A stretch of DNA of 64,000 bases from Flavobacterium lacisediminis. Its GTDB lineage: Bacteria; Bacteroidota; Bacteroidia; Flavobacteriales; Flavobacteriaceae. The stretch covers positions 62,001-126,000 of the forward strand of contig NZ_JAPCIO010000001.1 of NCBI RefSeq assembly GCF_025909975.1, given 5' to 3'. Below are positions 33,715 through 43,524 of the stretch, piece by piece; the stretch's first letter is position 1; every line of letters starts with the position of its first letter. Position numbers and translations under genes: made by a program. A model generated the notes under the pieces. That model saw nothing but the letters and a program-made list of their open reading frames with translations. It was not told where the DNA came from and did no database searches.

Positions 33715-34278
33715 ATGACAGAAGAAATTAACTTTATTTTAGACAGTGCAAAAGAAGCTATGGTAGGTTCTGTTGCGCATTTAGAAAAAGAATTTTTAAA
33801 CATTAGAGCTGGAAAAGCTTCACCTCAAATGTTAGGTGGTGTTTTTGTAGATTATTATGGTTCTCAAACACCATTGTCGCAAGTTGCTAACATTAATGCT
33901 CCTGATGCTCGTACCCTAACGGTAACACCTTGGGAAAAAAACATGTTACATCCTATTGAAAAAGCAATTATGATTGCTAATTTAGGGTTAAACCCAATGA
34001 ACAATGGTGATAACATTATTATCAATATTCCAGCATTAACTGAAGAAAGAAGACGCGACTTGGTAAAACAAGCAAAAGCAGAAGCGGAAGATGCAAAAAT
34101 TGGGATTAGAAACCACAGAAAAGATGCTAATTCTGATATCAAAAAAGAAGAAAAAGACGGAACTGCTGAAGATATTTGCAAAAAAGCCGAAGAAGATGTT
34201 CAGAAACTGACCGATTCTTTCATCAAGAAAATAGATGAACTTTTAGCAGTTAAAGAAGCTGAAATCATGAAAGTATAA
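33715..34278 (+). CDS. frr: Ribosome recycling factor
   Basis: 187 residues. With EF-G it splits post-termination ribosomes. R-A-G-K-A-S-P-Q-M-L near 31-40 and E-E-R-R-R-D-L-V-K-Q-A-K (about 114-125) are family hallmarks of the long-helix domain. Cotranscribed with pyrH and ends at a strong terminator. Confidence 0.96.
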   Translation: MTEEINFILDSAKEAMVGSVAHLEKEFLNIRAGKASPQMLGGVFVDYYGSQTPLSQVANINAPDARTLTVTPWEKNMLHPIEKAIMIANLGLNPMNNGDNIIINIPALTEERRRDLVKQAKAEAEDAKIGIRNHRKDANSDIKKEEKDGTAEDICKKAEEDVQKLTDSFIKKIDELLAVKEAEIMKV

Positions 34279-34282
34279 ATTT

Positions 34283-34310
34283 AACTCCCGATTAACACTC
34301 GGGAGTTTTT
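34283..34310 (+). terminator. Rho-independent terminator after frr
   Basis: Stem ACTCCCGA / TCGGGAGT, loop TTAACAC, then T5. Shares an exact 19-base core with the terminator 530 bases downstream. Confidence 0.9.
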
Positions 34311-34345
34311 ATTTTAATTATTTTGGTAAGATAAATTCATACTTT

Positions 34346-34798
34346 ATGAGAAACTCTCTATTATTCTTAATTGCAATTTTACTTTTTAGCTGTAAAGAAT
34401 CTGAAAATCTTAAAGGTGATTTATATTTCAAATTAATCGATTTGACATCACCTTCTGGCCTTACAGATAATCAAGCCTTAAATATTGAGAAAATAATTAA
34501 CTCGATGGATACGGACGAGAAAAATAAAGAATTTATTGATTATTATAAAAATGTGATCAAACACGATTTATTAAAAAATCCATATCTGCAACTTGAAACA
34601 GAAGATGGCATTAAAAAAGTGTATCTAAATTCTAAAGAATATAATAAAATTAAGCATTTCAAACTTTCAGAATTGCAAGAAAAATCAAAGAAAGTCACAA
34701 TTGAATTAAATGCTAAGGAACTTGAAAAAGATTTATTTTATTCAGAAGAGATCATTTCAATTAAAGAAGTTGATGGAAAAACTCATTGGAAAAAATAA
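34346..34798 (+). CDS. Small hypothetical lipoprotein
   Basis: 150 residues with a lipoprotein signal ending L-L-F-S-C (Cys16) and a charged, Lys/Glu-rich mature part without a recognised domain. It stands alone between two nearly identical terminators. An imperfect promoter-like stretch (TACTTTA) directly precedes the ATG. Function unknown. Confidence 0.65.
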   Translation: MRNSLLFLIAILLFSCKESENLKGDLYFKLIDLTSPSGLTDNQALNIEKIINSMDTDEKNKEFIDYYKNVIKHDLLKNPYLQLETEDGIKKVYLNSKEYNKIKHFKLSELQEKSKKVTIELNAKELEKDLFYSEEIISIKEVDGKTHWKK

Positions 34799-34812
34799 TC
34801 TTCTTAAATTTT

Positions 34813-34840
34813 AAATCCCGATTAACACTCGGGATTTTTT
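34813..34840 (+). terminator. Rho-independent terminator after lipoprotein 34346
   Basis: Stem AATCCCGA / TCGGGATT, loop TTAACAC, then T6. Core bases 34816-34834 are identical to 34286-34304. Confidence 0.9.
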
Positions 34841-34848
34841 ATTTTGAA

Positions 34849-34856
34849 TATATTTG
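34849..34856 (+). promoter_or_regulatory. -7 box of the DUF5686 gene
   Basis: TATATTTG, a perfect TAnnTTTG, 18 bases before the ATG at 34875. Confidence 0.65.
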
Positions 34857-34874
34857 TAAAAAATCTTCCTCTAC

Positions 34875-37358
34875 ATGAAATATTTTTGGCTTTTTTTGTG
34901 CTTTTTCATTACTACTAGTTTTGTAGCACAAACCAAAATTAAAGGACAAATTATTGACTTTGACACAAAAGTACCTATTGCTTTTGCTACTATTACGTAT
35001 AACAACACCAAATTCAATGCCGACTGGGAAGGAAAATTCTCTGTAAATGTGAATGATTTTAAAGTGCCAATAAAAGTCAATTTTAAAGGTTATTATGAAA
35101 AAATCACCTATCCAGAACCAAAGGTTGCCAATATTACGATTAAGTTGGTAAACGATTTAAACGAAAAAAAAGCCGAAATCTACACAGAAAACGGCGTTAA
35201 CAATATCATTAAAAAAGTAATTGAAAATCGTAAATCAAATGATCCTGAAAAAGGATTATCGAGTTTTCAATATAAAAACTACGAATACCTTCAAGTAACA
35301 GCAAACCCAGATAGTATTTCTTCAAAAATTGATACTATTTACAAAAAGAGGTTTTTAAGAAAACCTTTAATGAAATTAGATTCAACAAATTACAAGTTTA
35401 AAAAATTCTCAGAGAAACAACATTTATATCAAACAGAGAAAGTTAATTTAATTCAACGTAATCATTCTCAATACAAAGAAACGGTTTTAGCCACTAGGAT
35501 GGCTGGATTTAAACAACCCGTTTATGAATATCTTGGACTTAAACTAATTTCCTATTCTGTTTATGAGAATCCATTTGAAATCTTAGAAATTCCAGTTCAA
35601 AATCCGATTTCAAATTTTGGACGAAAATTATACAACTATAAACTAATAGATACTGTAAAAATTGATGGAAGAAACGCCTACAGAATCTACTTTGAACCCA
35701 AAAAACTCAACACAAATCGCTTGAGAGGTTTGTTATATATTGACACTATTAATTTTGCTATTTGTAAAGCTTACTTTCGTATTTATGGTGTTGTAAACAT
35801 TAATGCAACCTACACATTTGATTATAGAAAAGACATTGATATTTGGTTTCCAAAAAACAGAAAATTCAAAGTTTCAAAAGGTAATAATTATGAAGATATT
35901 AAAATCTTAGGGGGTACTATAAAATTTAGTTCTGATTTAGATTTAACTGAAAGTAAAAATGCTACTGATCAAGCCTATGTTTCAATTGAATCTACCCCAT
36001 TTGATATTGAAATTAATAAACCTATTTCTATTTCAAAACCAAGAGTTAAAATTGAAGTTCCAAAATCAAGTTTAGAACAAGAAAGCGATTACTGGAATGT
36101 TTTCAAAAAAGACACTATTGATAAGAGAAAACTCCGAACTTATACTTCAATCGATAGTTTATCACTTTCAGAAAAAATCGAACATAAATTATTCTTGGGT
36201 CGAAAAATTATAAATGGTTATTTTCCAGTTTCCATCTTTGATATTGATTTACGCAGCATAGCTAAATACAACAATTTCGAAGGTTTCAGATTAGGCATTG
36301 GAGCTGTAACCAATTCAAAACTTTCGGAAAAATATAAAGTTGCTTTTTATGGCGCTTATGGATTAATGGATGAAGAATTTAAATTCGGAATAACACCTTC
36401 ATACTTAGTTCACAACAATTCTGAAACTTGGGTTAGTGCTTCATATACTGATGATATTAGCGAAATTGCTCAAACTAACTTTTTAACTGATTCGAGAAGA
36501 TTCAAAATCTATGATCCTCGACCAATAAACATTTCAACATTCTATAATAACAAAATGAGTTCGGCTTTTATTGAGAGTAAATTTTTACCTAAAACTTCAA
36601 GCTATTTTGGAATTTCTCACAACCAAATTCAGCCTCTTTTTGATTACACATTTATAAATGATGGAAAATCATATACCGATTATACCATTACTGCTGTTCA
36701 GTTAGCTTTTCAATGGAATCCGTTTAGTAATTATATGCAAACTCCTGTTGGCAAAATTGAATATGAAAAAAGACATCCTAAATTTTCAATTCAATACACC
36801 CAATCTTTACCAAATATACTTGAGAATGATTTTGTTTTCTCAAAATTGGATTTCAAAACCTATTACGAATTACCTTATTTATCAGGTCAAAAAAGTTCAA
36901 TTTTATTGCAAACTGGTATTGCCTTTGGCGATGTTCCAATTACACATTTATACAGTATTGTACCTAATAACTTAAATAGAGATGCAATTTTACAACGTAT
37001 TACATTTGCAGGGAAAAACAGTTTTGAAACCATGTATTTTAATGAGTTTTTCTCTAATAAATATGCTTCATTACAATTAAAACACACTTTCAATAAAATA
37101 CGTTTAGGATACAAAATAAACCCAGAATTTACTGTTGTTACTAGAATGGCTGTGGGTTCCAATAACAAGAATAATCAACACATAGGAATTGGATATAAAA
37201 CACTTGAAGATGGTTTTTTTGAAAGTGGAATTGAATGTAATAAAATCTTTAAAGGGTTTGGTCTAGTAGCATTTTACAGATATGGGCCTAACCAATTACC
37301 TAATTTTGATGACAACATTGCTATAAAGGTTTCTTACTATTTAGATTTAGGTTTTTAA
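34875..37358 (+). CDS. DUF5686 outer-membrane protein with carboxypeptidase-like regulatory domain
   Basis: 827 residues. Signal peptide 1-19 (ends F-V-A-Q), a carboxypeptidase-regulatory-like beta-sandwich at about 22-95 (G-Q-I-I-D-F-D-T-K-V-P-I-A-F-A-T-I), then a long DUF5686 region with many amphipathic strands and a C-terminal L-D-L-G-F ending, consistent with an outer-membrane barrel. It lacks a TonB plug. Role unknown; relatives are widespread in Bacteroidetes. Confidence 0.8.
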   Translation: MKYFWLFLCFFITTSFVAQTKIKGQIIDFDTKVPIAFATITYNNTKFNADWEGKFSVNVNDFKVPIKVNFKGYYEKITYPEPKVANITIKLVNDLNEKKAEIYTENGVNNIIKKVIENRKSNDPEKGLSSFQYKNYEYLQVTANPDSISSKIDTIYKKRFLRKPLMKLDSTNYKFKKFSEKQHLYQTEKVNLIQRNHSQYKETVLATRMAGFKQPVYEYLGLKLISYSVYENPFEILEIPVQNPISNFGRKLYNYKLIDTVKIDGRNAYRIYFEPKKLNTNRLRGLLYIDTINFAICKAYFRIYGVVNINATYTFDYRKDIDIWFPKNRKFKVSKGNNYEDIKILGGTIKFSSDLDLTESKNATDQAYVSIESTPFDIEINKPISISKPRVKIEVPKSSLEQESDYWNVFKKDTIDKRKLRTYTSIDSLSLSEKIEHKLFLGRKIINGYFPVSIFDIDLRSIAKYNNFEGFRLGIGAVTNSKLSEKYKVAFYGAYGLMDEEFKFGITPSYLVHNNSETWVSASYTDDISEIAQTNFLTDSRRFKIYDPRPINISTFYNNKMSSAFIESKFLPKTSSYFGISHNQIQPLFDYTFINDGKSYTDYTITAVQLAFQWNPFSNYMQTPVGKIEYEKRHPKFSIQYTQSLPNILENDFVFSKLDFKTYYELPYLSGQKSSILLQTGIAFGDVPITHLYSIVPNNLNRDAILQRITFAGKNSFETMYFNEFFSNKYASLQLKHTFNKIRLGYKINPEFTVVTRMAVGSNNKNNQHIGIGYKTLEDGFFESGIECNKIFKGFGLVAFYRYGPNQLPNFDDNIAIKVSYYLDLGF

Positions 37359-37407
37359 TTTTAACTTAAAAATTACGCTCAACACCAATATTTTAAGCAA
37401 TTATACT

Positions 37408-37415
37408 TACCTTTG
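37408..37415 (+). promoter_or_regulatory. -7 box of the RND exporter gene
   Basis: TACCTTTG followed by CACCC, 18 bases before the ATG at 37434. Confidence 0.7.
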
Positions 37416-37433
37416 CACCCTAATTTTTGAGAG

Positions 37434-39845
37434 ATGTTAAAGTGGTTAAGCACCAGTTTTTGGGATTATATTGCCAGTAGGATTTTAAGAAACAGAATAT
37501 TATTATTAGTTCTCATTCTACTTTTTACAATTTTTATGGGGTTTCAGTGGAAAAACATGCGTTTTACCTTCACAGAAGCCAACTTATTACCAGATGATCA
37601 TGAAGTAAATATTCAATACAATTCTTTTTTAGACAAATTTGGTGAAGAAGGAAATTTAATTGTCTTAGGATTTAATGACAAAGATTTTTTCAATGAGAAA
37701 AACATAAAAGCTTGGGAAAAATTTATAGCTGATATAAAAAAGGATAAGGCTGTTGAACTTACTCTTTCAATTGAGGATTTAAAAGTGTTAGAAAAAGACA
37801 CTTTAGCTCAAAAATTTAAATTAGTACCTTTTATAAACAATGATAGCATTTCAGATTCCTATTTAAAAGAAAAGGAAAAAGAATTCTTTAATGATTTACC
37901 TTTTTACGAAGGCATGCTTTTTAATAAAGAAAGTGGTGCCGTGCGTTTTGCGGTTTACATGGATAAAAAAATTGTAAACACAAAAGCCCGTAAAGACTTT
38001 ATCGAAAAACATTTAAACAGTAATAAAATTTCGGCCTTTGAAAAAGAAACAGGATTAGATCTTCGCGTTTCTGGAATGCCTTACATTAGAACTTTAAATG
38101 CAAATAGCATTATTGACGAAATTGGTTTATTTGTTGGAGCTGCTTTAGGTGTAACATCTTTATTATTCTTCTTCTTTTTCAGGAGTTTCAGAGCCACTAT
38201 GATTTCAATGTTTGTGGTAATTATTGGCGTTATGTGGTCTTTTGGAACACTAGGCCTTTTAAATTATGAAATCACAGTTTTAACAGCCATTATTCCACCA
38301 CTTATTATTGTAATTGGAATTCCTAATTGTATTTTCCTGATTAATAAGTACCAACAAGAAATTAAGAATCATGGTAATAAAGCCAAGTCATTACAACGTG
38401 TAATTTCAAAAGTTGGAAATGCTACTTTGATGACGAATTTAACTACGGCAGCTGGTTTTGGTACTTTTATTTTTACCGATAGTAAATTGTTAAGTGAGTT
38501 TGGCATTGTTGCGTCATTAAACATTGTTTTCTTGTTTATTTTATGCTTAATAATCATACCTATTGTCTACAGTTATATGCCAATGCCAAAGGAAAAACAC
38601 TTGGCACATTTGGGGAAAAACTATATGGCAAAATTCATGCAATGGATTGAAAATACCATAAGACATCATCGAATAGCTGTGTTTTCAGCTTCTATCATCA
38701 TTTTAATTGTAGGGATTATTGGTATTTACCAAATTAAAATATCAGGAAGTATTATAGAAGACATGCCTAAAAAAGCACCTTTCTTCAAAGATATTTTATT
38801 CTACGAAAAAGAATTTGATGGTGTTATGCCTCTTGAAATTGTAATTGATACAAAAAAACCAAAAGGCGCTTTAAAATCGGTAACTTTAAAAAGAATTGAA
38901 GAACTTCAGGAAACCATTATTGAAATTCCTGAATTATCAAAACCCGTTTCTATCGTTAATTTAGTCAAATATTCAAAACAAGCATATTACAACGGAAATC
39001 CTGAATATTACGAATTACCAACAAAACAAGAAGAAGCATTCATTTTATCCTATATTAAAAATTCGACTAAAAAAGGAAATGAAAACATGCTTAAAAGTTA
39101 TGTGGATAGTACAGGTCAATATGCACGCATTACGACTTTTATGCGAGATATCGGAACCGATAAAATGAAAAAAATCGAAGAGCGATTACAAGATAAAATC
39201 AATCATATTTTTCCAAAGGAACGTTATGACGTTTCATTAACTGGAAAAGCTTATGTTTTTGAAAAAGGAACACATTACTTAATTGATAATTTAGTACAAT
39301 CGTTAATTTTTGCCATTGTCTTGATTTCTTTATTAATGGCCTATATGTTCCGCTCTTTTAAAATGATAATTGTATCATTATTACCAAACATTTTACCATT
39401 AGTAATGACTGCAGGATTGATGGGATTTTTGGGAATCCCTATTAAACCTTCTACCATTTTAGTATTTAGTATTGCCTTCGGAATTTCGGTTGACGATACC
39501 ATTCACTTTTTGGCTAAATATCGACAAGAATTAAAAGCCAACGATTGGAAAATAAAACGTTCGGTATATGCTACTTTAAAAGAAGCTGGAATCAGTATGT
39601 TTTACACTTCTGTTGTATTGTTTTTTGGATTCTCTGTATTTACGCTTTCAGATTTTGGCGGTACAGTTGCTCTAGGAGGATTAGTAGCTACAACTCTTTT
39701 ATTTGCTATGATTTCCAACTTAATTTTGTTGCCAGCCTTGCTACTTTCTTTAGACAAAACCATTGCCAACCAACAAGAATTCCAAGAACCAACATTAGAT
39801 ATTTTAGCAGAAGATATTGAAGAAGAAAATTCAAACGAGAAATAG
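37434..39845 (+). CDS. RND/MMPL-superfamily exporter
   Basis: 803 residues with the two-fold repeat of the RND superfamily: a first helix at about 20-38, a large periplasmic loop, helices in the 225-405 region, a second loop, and the last helix group at about 625-785. G-I-S-V-D-D-T-I-H-F is the proton-relay helix motif in the second half. Length and the absence of an adjacent adaptor or TolC fit the MMPL/SSD-like lipid exporters rather than tripartite drug pumps. The substrate is unknown. Confidence 0.85.
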   Translation: MLKWLSTSFWDYIASRILRNRILLLVLILLFTIFMGFQWKNMRFTFTEANLLPDDHEVNIQYNSFLDKFGEEGNLIVLGFNDKDFFNEKNIKAWEKFIADIKKDKAVELTLSIEDLKVLEKDTLAQKFKLVPFINNDSISDSYLKEKEKEFFNDLPFYEGMLFNKESGAVRFAVYMDKKIVNTKARKDFIEKHLNSNKISAFEKETGLDLRVSGMPYIRTLNANSIIDEIGLFVGAALGVTSLLFFFFFRSFRATMISMFVVIIGVMWSFGTLGLLNYEITVLTAIIPPLIIVIGIPNCIFLINKYQQEIKNHGNKAKSLQRVISKVGNATLMTNLTTAAGFGTFIFTDSKLLSEFGIVASLNIVFLFILCLIIIPIVYSYMPMPKEKHLAHLGKNYMAKFMQWIENTIRHHRIAVFSASIIILIVGIIGIYQIKISGSIIEDMPKKAPFFKDILFYEKEFDGVMPLEIVIDTKKPKGALKSVTLKRIEELQETIIEIPELSKPVSIVNLVKYSKQAYYNGNPEYYELPTKQEEAFILSYIKNSTKKGNENMLKSYVDSTGQYARITTFMRDIGTDKMKKIEERLQDKINHIFPKERYDVSLTGKAYVFEKGTHYLIDNLVQSLIFAIVLISLLMAYMFRSFKMIIVSLLPNILPLVMTAGLMGFLGIPIKPSTILVFSIAFGISVDDTIHFLAKYRQELKANDWKIKRSVYATLKEAGISMFYTSVVLFFGFSVFTLSDFGGTVALGGLVATTLLFAMISNLILLPALLLSLDKTIANQQEFQEPTLDILAEDIEEENSNEK

Positions 39846-39853
39846 TATATTTG
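39846..39853 (+). promoter_or_regulatory. -7 box of asnS
   Basis: TATATTTG followed by CA, 21 bases before the asnS ATG; it overlaps the stop region of the exporter gene. Confidence 0.65.
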
Positions 39854-39874
39854 CATTATAAATCATAAATCGAA

Positions 39875-41323
39875 ATGAAACACTCAAAAGTTATAGACCT
39901 TTTAAACAGCACGAAAACATTACATGAAGTAACAGCAAAAGGTTGGGTTAGAACATTTAGAAACAATCAATTTATTGCGTTGAACGATGGTTCAACCATC
40001 CATAATATTCAGTGTGTGGTGGATTTTGAAAACACACCTGATGAAACTTTAAAAAGAATTACAACTGGAGCAGCTATTTGCGTTACAGGAACATTGGCAG
40101 AAAGCCGTGGTGCTGGACAAAAAGTAGAAATTCAAGTAACAAAATTAGAGATCTTAGGAGATAGTGATGCGGAAAAATTCCCAATGCAACCTAAAAAACA
40201 CTCATTAGAATTCTTACGTGAAAATGCTCATTTACGTGTTAGAACCAATGCGTTTGGAGCAATCATGCGTGTGCGTTCAACATTAGCGTTTGCAGTTCAC
40301 CAATATTTCCAAGAAAAAGGATTTTTCTATGTGAACACACCTATCATCACAGGTTCTGATGCTGAAGGTGCTGGTGAAATGTTCCAAGTAACATCTTTAC
40401 CAATTGATGGTTCTGCTCCAAGAAACGAAGACGGAAGTATCAATTACAAAGAAGATTTCTTTGGAAAACAAACCAATTTAACCGTTTCTGGGCAGTTAGA
40501 AGGTGAAACTTTTGCTATGGCATTAGGTCAAATTTATACTTTTGGACCAACATTCCGCGCGGAGAATTCAAACACTTCGCGTCACTTAGCTGAGTTTTGG
40601 ATGATTGAACCAGAAGTTGCTTTCAATGATTTGGCAGACAACATGGATTTGGCAGAAGATTTCATCAAATACGTTATCAAATATACAGTTGATAAATGTG
40701 GTGATGATTTGAAATTCTTAGAAAGCAGATTAATAGAAGAAGAAAAGTCAAAACCACAAGCGGATAGAAGCGAAATGACGCTTTTAGAAAAATTAAGTTT
40801 TGTTTTAGATAACAACTTCAAACGTGTTTCTTACACGGAAGCTATTGACATTTTAAAAGATTCAACTCCAAATAAAAAGAAAAAATTCCAATATATCATT
40901 AACGAATGGGGTGCTGATTTACAAAGTGAGCACGAACGTTTCTTAGTTGAAAAACACTTTAAATGTCCAGTAATTTTATTTGATTATCCAGCAAAAATTA
41001 AAGCGTTTTACATGCGTTTGAACGACAATACTGAGCCAGGAAAAGAAACTGTTAGAGCAATGGATATCTTATTCCCAGGAATTGGAGAAATTGTTGGAGG
41101 TTCGCAAAGAGAAGAGCGTTACGATGTATTAGTAGAAAAAATGAAAGCTTTAGGAATCGACGAAGAAGAACTTTGGTGGTATTTAGACACGAGAAGATTC
41201 GGTTCGGCAGTTCACTCAGGTTTCGGATTAGGTTTTGAAAGATTAGTGCTATTTGTAACCGGAATGGGTAACATTAGAGACGTAATTCCTTTCCCAAGAA
41301 CACCACAAAACGCAGAATTTTAG
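39875..41323 (+). CDS. asnS: Asparaginyl-tRNA synthetase
   Basis: 482 residues, class IIb synthetase: N-terminal OB-fold anticodon-binding domain (about 15-105, G-W-V-R-T-F-R), then the catalytic core with [12 protein letters not shown] (motif 2 region) and G-L-G-F-E-R-L (motif 3). The asparagine-type rather than aspartate-type signature is the W-M-I-E-P-E-V-A-F segment. Charges tRNA-Asn. Confidence 0.95.
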   Translation: MKHSKVIDLLNSTKTLHEVTAKGWVRTFRNNQFIALNDGSTIHNIQCVVDFENTPDETLKRITTGAAICVTGTLAESRGAGQKVEIQVTKLEILGDSDAEKFPMQPKKHSLEFLRENAHLRVRTNAFGAIMRVRSTLAFAVHQYFQEKGFFYVNTPIITGSDAEGAGEMFQVTSLPIDGSAPRNEDGSINYKEDFFGKQTNLTVSGQLEGETFAMALGQIYTFGPTFRAENSNTSRHLAEFWMIEPEVAFNDLADNMDLAEDFIKYVIKYTVDKCGDDLKFLESRLIEEEKSKPQADRSEMTLLEKLSFVLDNNFKRVSYTEAIDILKDSTPNKKKKFQYIINEWGADLQSEHERFLVEKHFKCPVILFDYPAKIKAFYMRLNDNTEPGKETVRAMDILFPGIGEIVGGSQREERYDVLVEKMKALGIDEEELWWYLDTRRFGSAVHSGFGLGFERLVLFVTGMGNIRDVIPFPRTPQNAEF

Positions 41324-41334
41324 AATCTTGTTAA

Positions 41335-41395
41335 ATTGTTTAACTGTTGAAGCGTTAAATCGTAAATTTGATAAACAATTCAACAGTTAAACGAT
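41335..41395. repeat. Imperfect 17-bp inverted repeat between asnS and rpoN
   Basis: ATTGTTTAACTGTTGAA (41335-41351) and its complement with one mismatch (41379-41395) flank a 27-base centre. No T-tail follows, so a terminator role for asnS is uncertain. Confidence 0.6.
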
Positions 41396-41420
41396 TAATC
41401 AGTTAAACAAATAAACATTA

Positions 41421-42890
41421 ATGTTAAAACACAGTTTACAATTCAAATTATCTCAAAAATTATCGCCTCAACAAATTCAGTTGATGAAGTTAATTCAATT
41501 GCCTACGCAAGCTTTTGAGCAACGTCTTCAGGAAGAATTGGTTGAGAATCCTGCTTTGGAAGAAAGCAGCAAGGAAGATAATTACGAAGCAGATGATTAC
41601 GAAGTAAACACAAACGATGATGATTACGACGATTATGACAACGACCATATCGACACGCAAGACATTAACATCGATGAGTATTTAAGTAACGACGAAACAC
41701 CAGATTACAAATATCAAACTAATAATTACAGCGATGACGATGATGACAAATCACTTCCGTTTGCTGCACCTGTTAGTTTTCATCAAGATTTAATCAATCA
41801 GTTAAATACATTTATTTTAAGTGATGACGAACGCGATATTGCCGAATTTTTAGTCGGAAGTATTGACGATATGGGTTATATCCGAAGAACTACACAAGAT
41901 ATTGTTGATGACATGGCTTTTACTCAAGGTATTTATACTGATGAGGCTACTGTAGAACGTATTTTGCATTTGGTTCAGGATTTAGAACCTGCTGGTGTAG
42001 GTGCGCGCGATTTGCAAGAATGTTTGTTGTTGCAATTAAAACACAAAACACCGTCGGATTCTATCAATTTAGCCATTCAAGTTATTGAACAGCAATTTGA
42101 TGCTTTTAGTAAAAAACATTACGATAAATTATTGCAAAAATTTGACGTTTCGCAACAACAATTAAGAAAAGCGATAGATGAAATTGAAAAACTAAATCCG
42201 AAACCAGGAGGAAGTTTTGACGGCAATCAGAAAATGGTTGAACACATTGTTCCCGATTTTACGATTCGAATTGTTGATGGTGAATTAGAGCTTTTATTAA
42301 ATGGAAGAAATGCTCCAGAATTGCATGTTTCTAAAGATTATCAAGAAATGTTGCAAAGTTATAAAGACACTTCTGAAAAATCGAGTTCTCAAAAAGACGC
42401 GGTTCAGTTTATCAAGCAAAAATTAGATTCGGCAAAATGGTTTATTGATGCGATTAAACAACGCCAGGAAACCTTGTATGTTACGATGAATGCGATTATG
42501 TTTTATCAGCAAGAATACTTTTTAGAAGGAGAAGAAACAAAACTTCGTCCGATGATTCTAAAGGATATTGCTGATATGGTTGGTTTAGATATTTCAACTG
42601 TTTCACGTGTAGCGAATAGCAAATATGTTGACACACCATACGGAACGAAACTAATCAAAGAATTCTTTAGTGAATCGATGACTAATGACCAAGGTGAAGA
42701 GGTTTCAACTATCGAAATTAAAAATATATTACAACAAGTAATTTCGGAAGAAGACAAAAAGAAACCTTTACCAGATGATCAATTAGCTGAAATTTTAAAA
42801 GAAAGAGGTTATCCAATTGCTAGAAGAACTATTGCTAAATATCGAGAACAATTAGACATTCCTGTAGCACGTTTGAGAAAGAAAATCTAA
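41421..42890 (+). CDS. rpoN: RNA polymerase sigma-54 factor
   Basis: 489 residues. An N-terminal Gln/Leu-rich region I (Q-F-K-L-S-Q-K-L-S-P-Q-Q-I-Q-L-M) binds activators, an acidic Asp/Glu-rich region II follows (about 50-112), then the core-binding domain, a helix-turn-helix (I-S-T-V-S-R-V-A-N-S-K-Y) and the RpoN box A-R-R-T-I-A-K-Y-R-E at 467-476, which reads the -24 element. Followed after 9 bases by a membrane-protein gene. Confidence 0.95.
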   Translation: MLKHSLQFKLSQKLSPQQIQLMKLIQLPTQAFEQRLQEELVENPALEESSKEDNYEADDYEVNTNDDDYDDYDNDHIDTQDINIDEYLSNDETPDYKYQTNNYSDDDDDKSLPFAAPVSFHQDLINQLNTFILSDDERDIAEFLVGSIDDMGYIRRTTQDIVDDMAFTQGIYTDEATVERILHLVQDLEPAGVGARDLQECLLLQLKHKTPSDSINLAIQVIEQQFDAFSKKHYDKLLQKFDVSQQQLRKAIDEIEKLNPKPGGSFDGNQKMVEHIVPDFTIRIVDGELELLLNGRNAPELHVSKDYQEMLQSYKDTSEKSSSQKDAVQFIKQKLDSAKWFIDAIKQRQETLYVTMNAIMFYQQEYFLEGEETKLRPMILKDIADMVGLDISTVSRVANSKYVDTPYGTKLIKEFFSESMTNDQGEEVSTIEIKNILQQVISEEDKKKPLPDDQLAEILKERGYPIARRTIAKYREQLDIPVARLRKKI

Positions 42891-42899
42891 CAGAGCATT

Positions 42900-43511
42900 A
42901 TGGATTTAAAAAAAATATTACCTGTTTTTTCTTATATCTTTCATCCCATATTTGTTTCCTTATATGGTACTTTATTTTTCTTTTTAATTGCAAATTCATT
43001 TTTTTATAACTCTCAAATAATTGTCACTTTAGTACAAGTAACAATATTGACTTTGTTATTGCCATTATCGATGTATTTTTTATTTCGATCGTTAGGTGTA
43101 GTTAGCTCGTTTACAGAAGCCAGCATTAGTGAAAGAAAAATGCCTATAGCCGTTCAAGCTATTTTATTGTTTGTATTAATAAAATTCAGTGTTTCACAAG
43201 ATTCGGTTGCAGAATTGTATTTCTTTTTCCTTGGCGGATTTTTAAGCAGTGTAATTGTATTAGCGAGCGTTATTTTAAAATTCAAGGCAAGTTTACACAT
43301 GATAGGAATTAGTGCATTAACGTGCTTTGTTTTCGGTTTGAGCATGTATTACCAACTACCTTTTGTAAACCTTATTGCTTTTTGTATTGTTTGTATTGGT
43401 TTGGTTGCTTCTTCTCGCTTATACATGAAAGCACACACCTATACAGAACTTATTGCGGGAATTATTATTGGAGCTGGACCACAGGTGTTTTTGTATCAGT
43501 ATTGGTTATAA
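42900..43511 (+). CDS. PAP2-related membrane protein
   Basis: 203 residues, about six hydrophobic helices. The C-terminal part has S-R-L-Y-M-K-A-H-T-Y-T-E-L-I-A-G, which resembles the third PAP2 motif (S-R-x5-H-x3-D) with Glu in place of Asp; the first two motifs are not clear. It may be a degenerate or divergent lipid phosphatase. Cotranscribed with rpoN. Confidence 0.65.
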   Translation: MDLKKILPVFSYIFHPIFVSLYGTLFFFLIANSFFYNSQIIVTLVQVTILTLLLPLSMYFLFRSLGVVSSFTEASISERKMPIAVQAILLFVLIKFSVSQDSVAELYFFFLGGFLSSVIVLASVILKFKASLHMIGISALTCFVFGLSMYYQLPFVNLIAFCIVCIGLVASSRLYMKAHTYTELIAGIIIGAGPQVFLYQYWL

Positions 43512-43524
43512 GAAATTAATAAAT

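Noticed and set aside
34286..34834. Possible small mobile element around lipoprotein 34346
   Set aside because: The repeated units are terminators without inverted ends, target-site duplication or transposase; duplication or recombination is the simpler reading.
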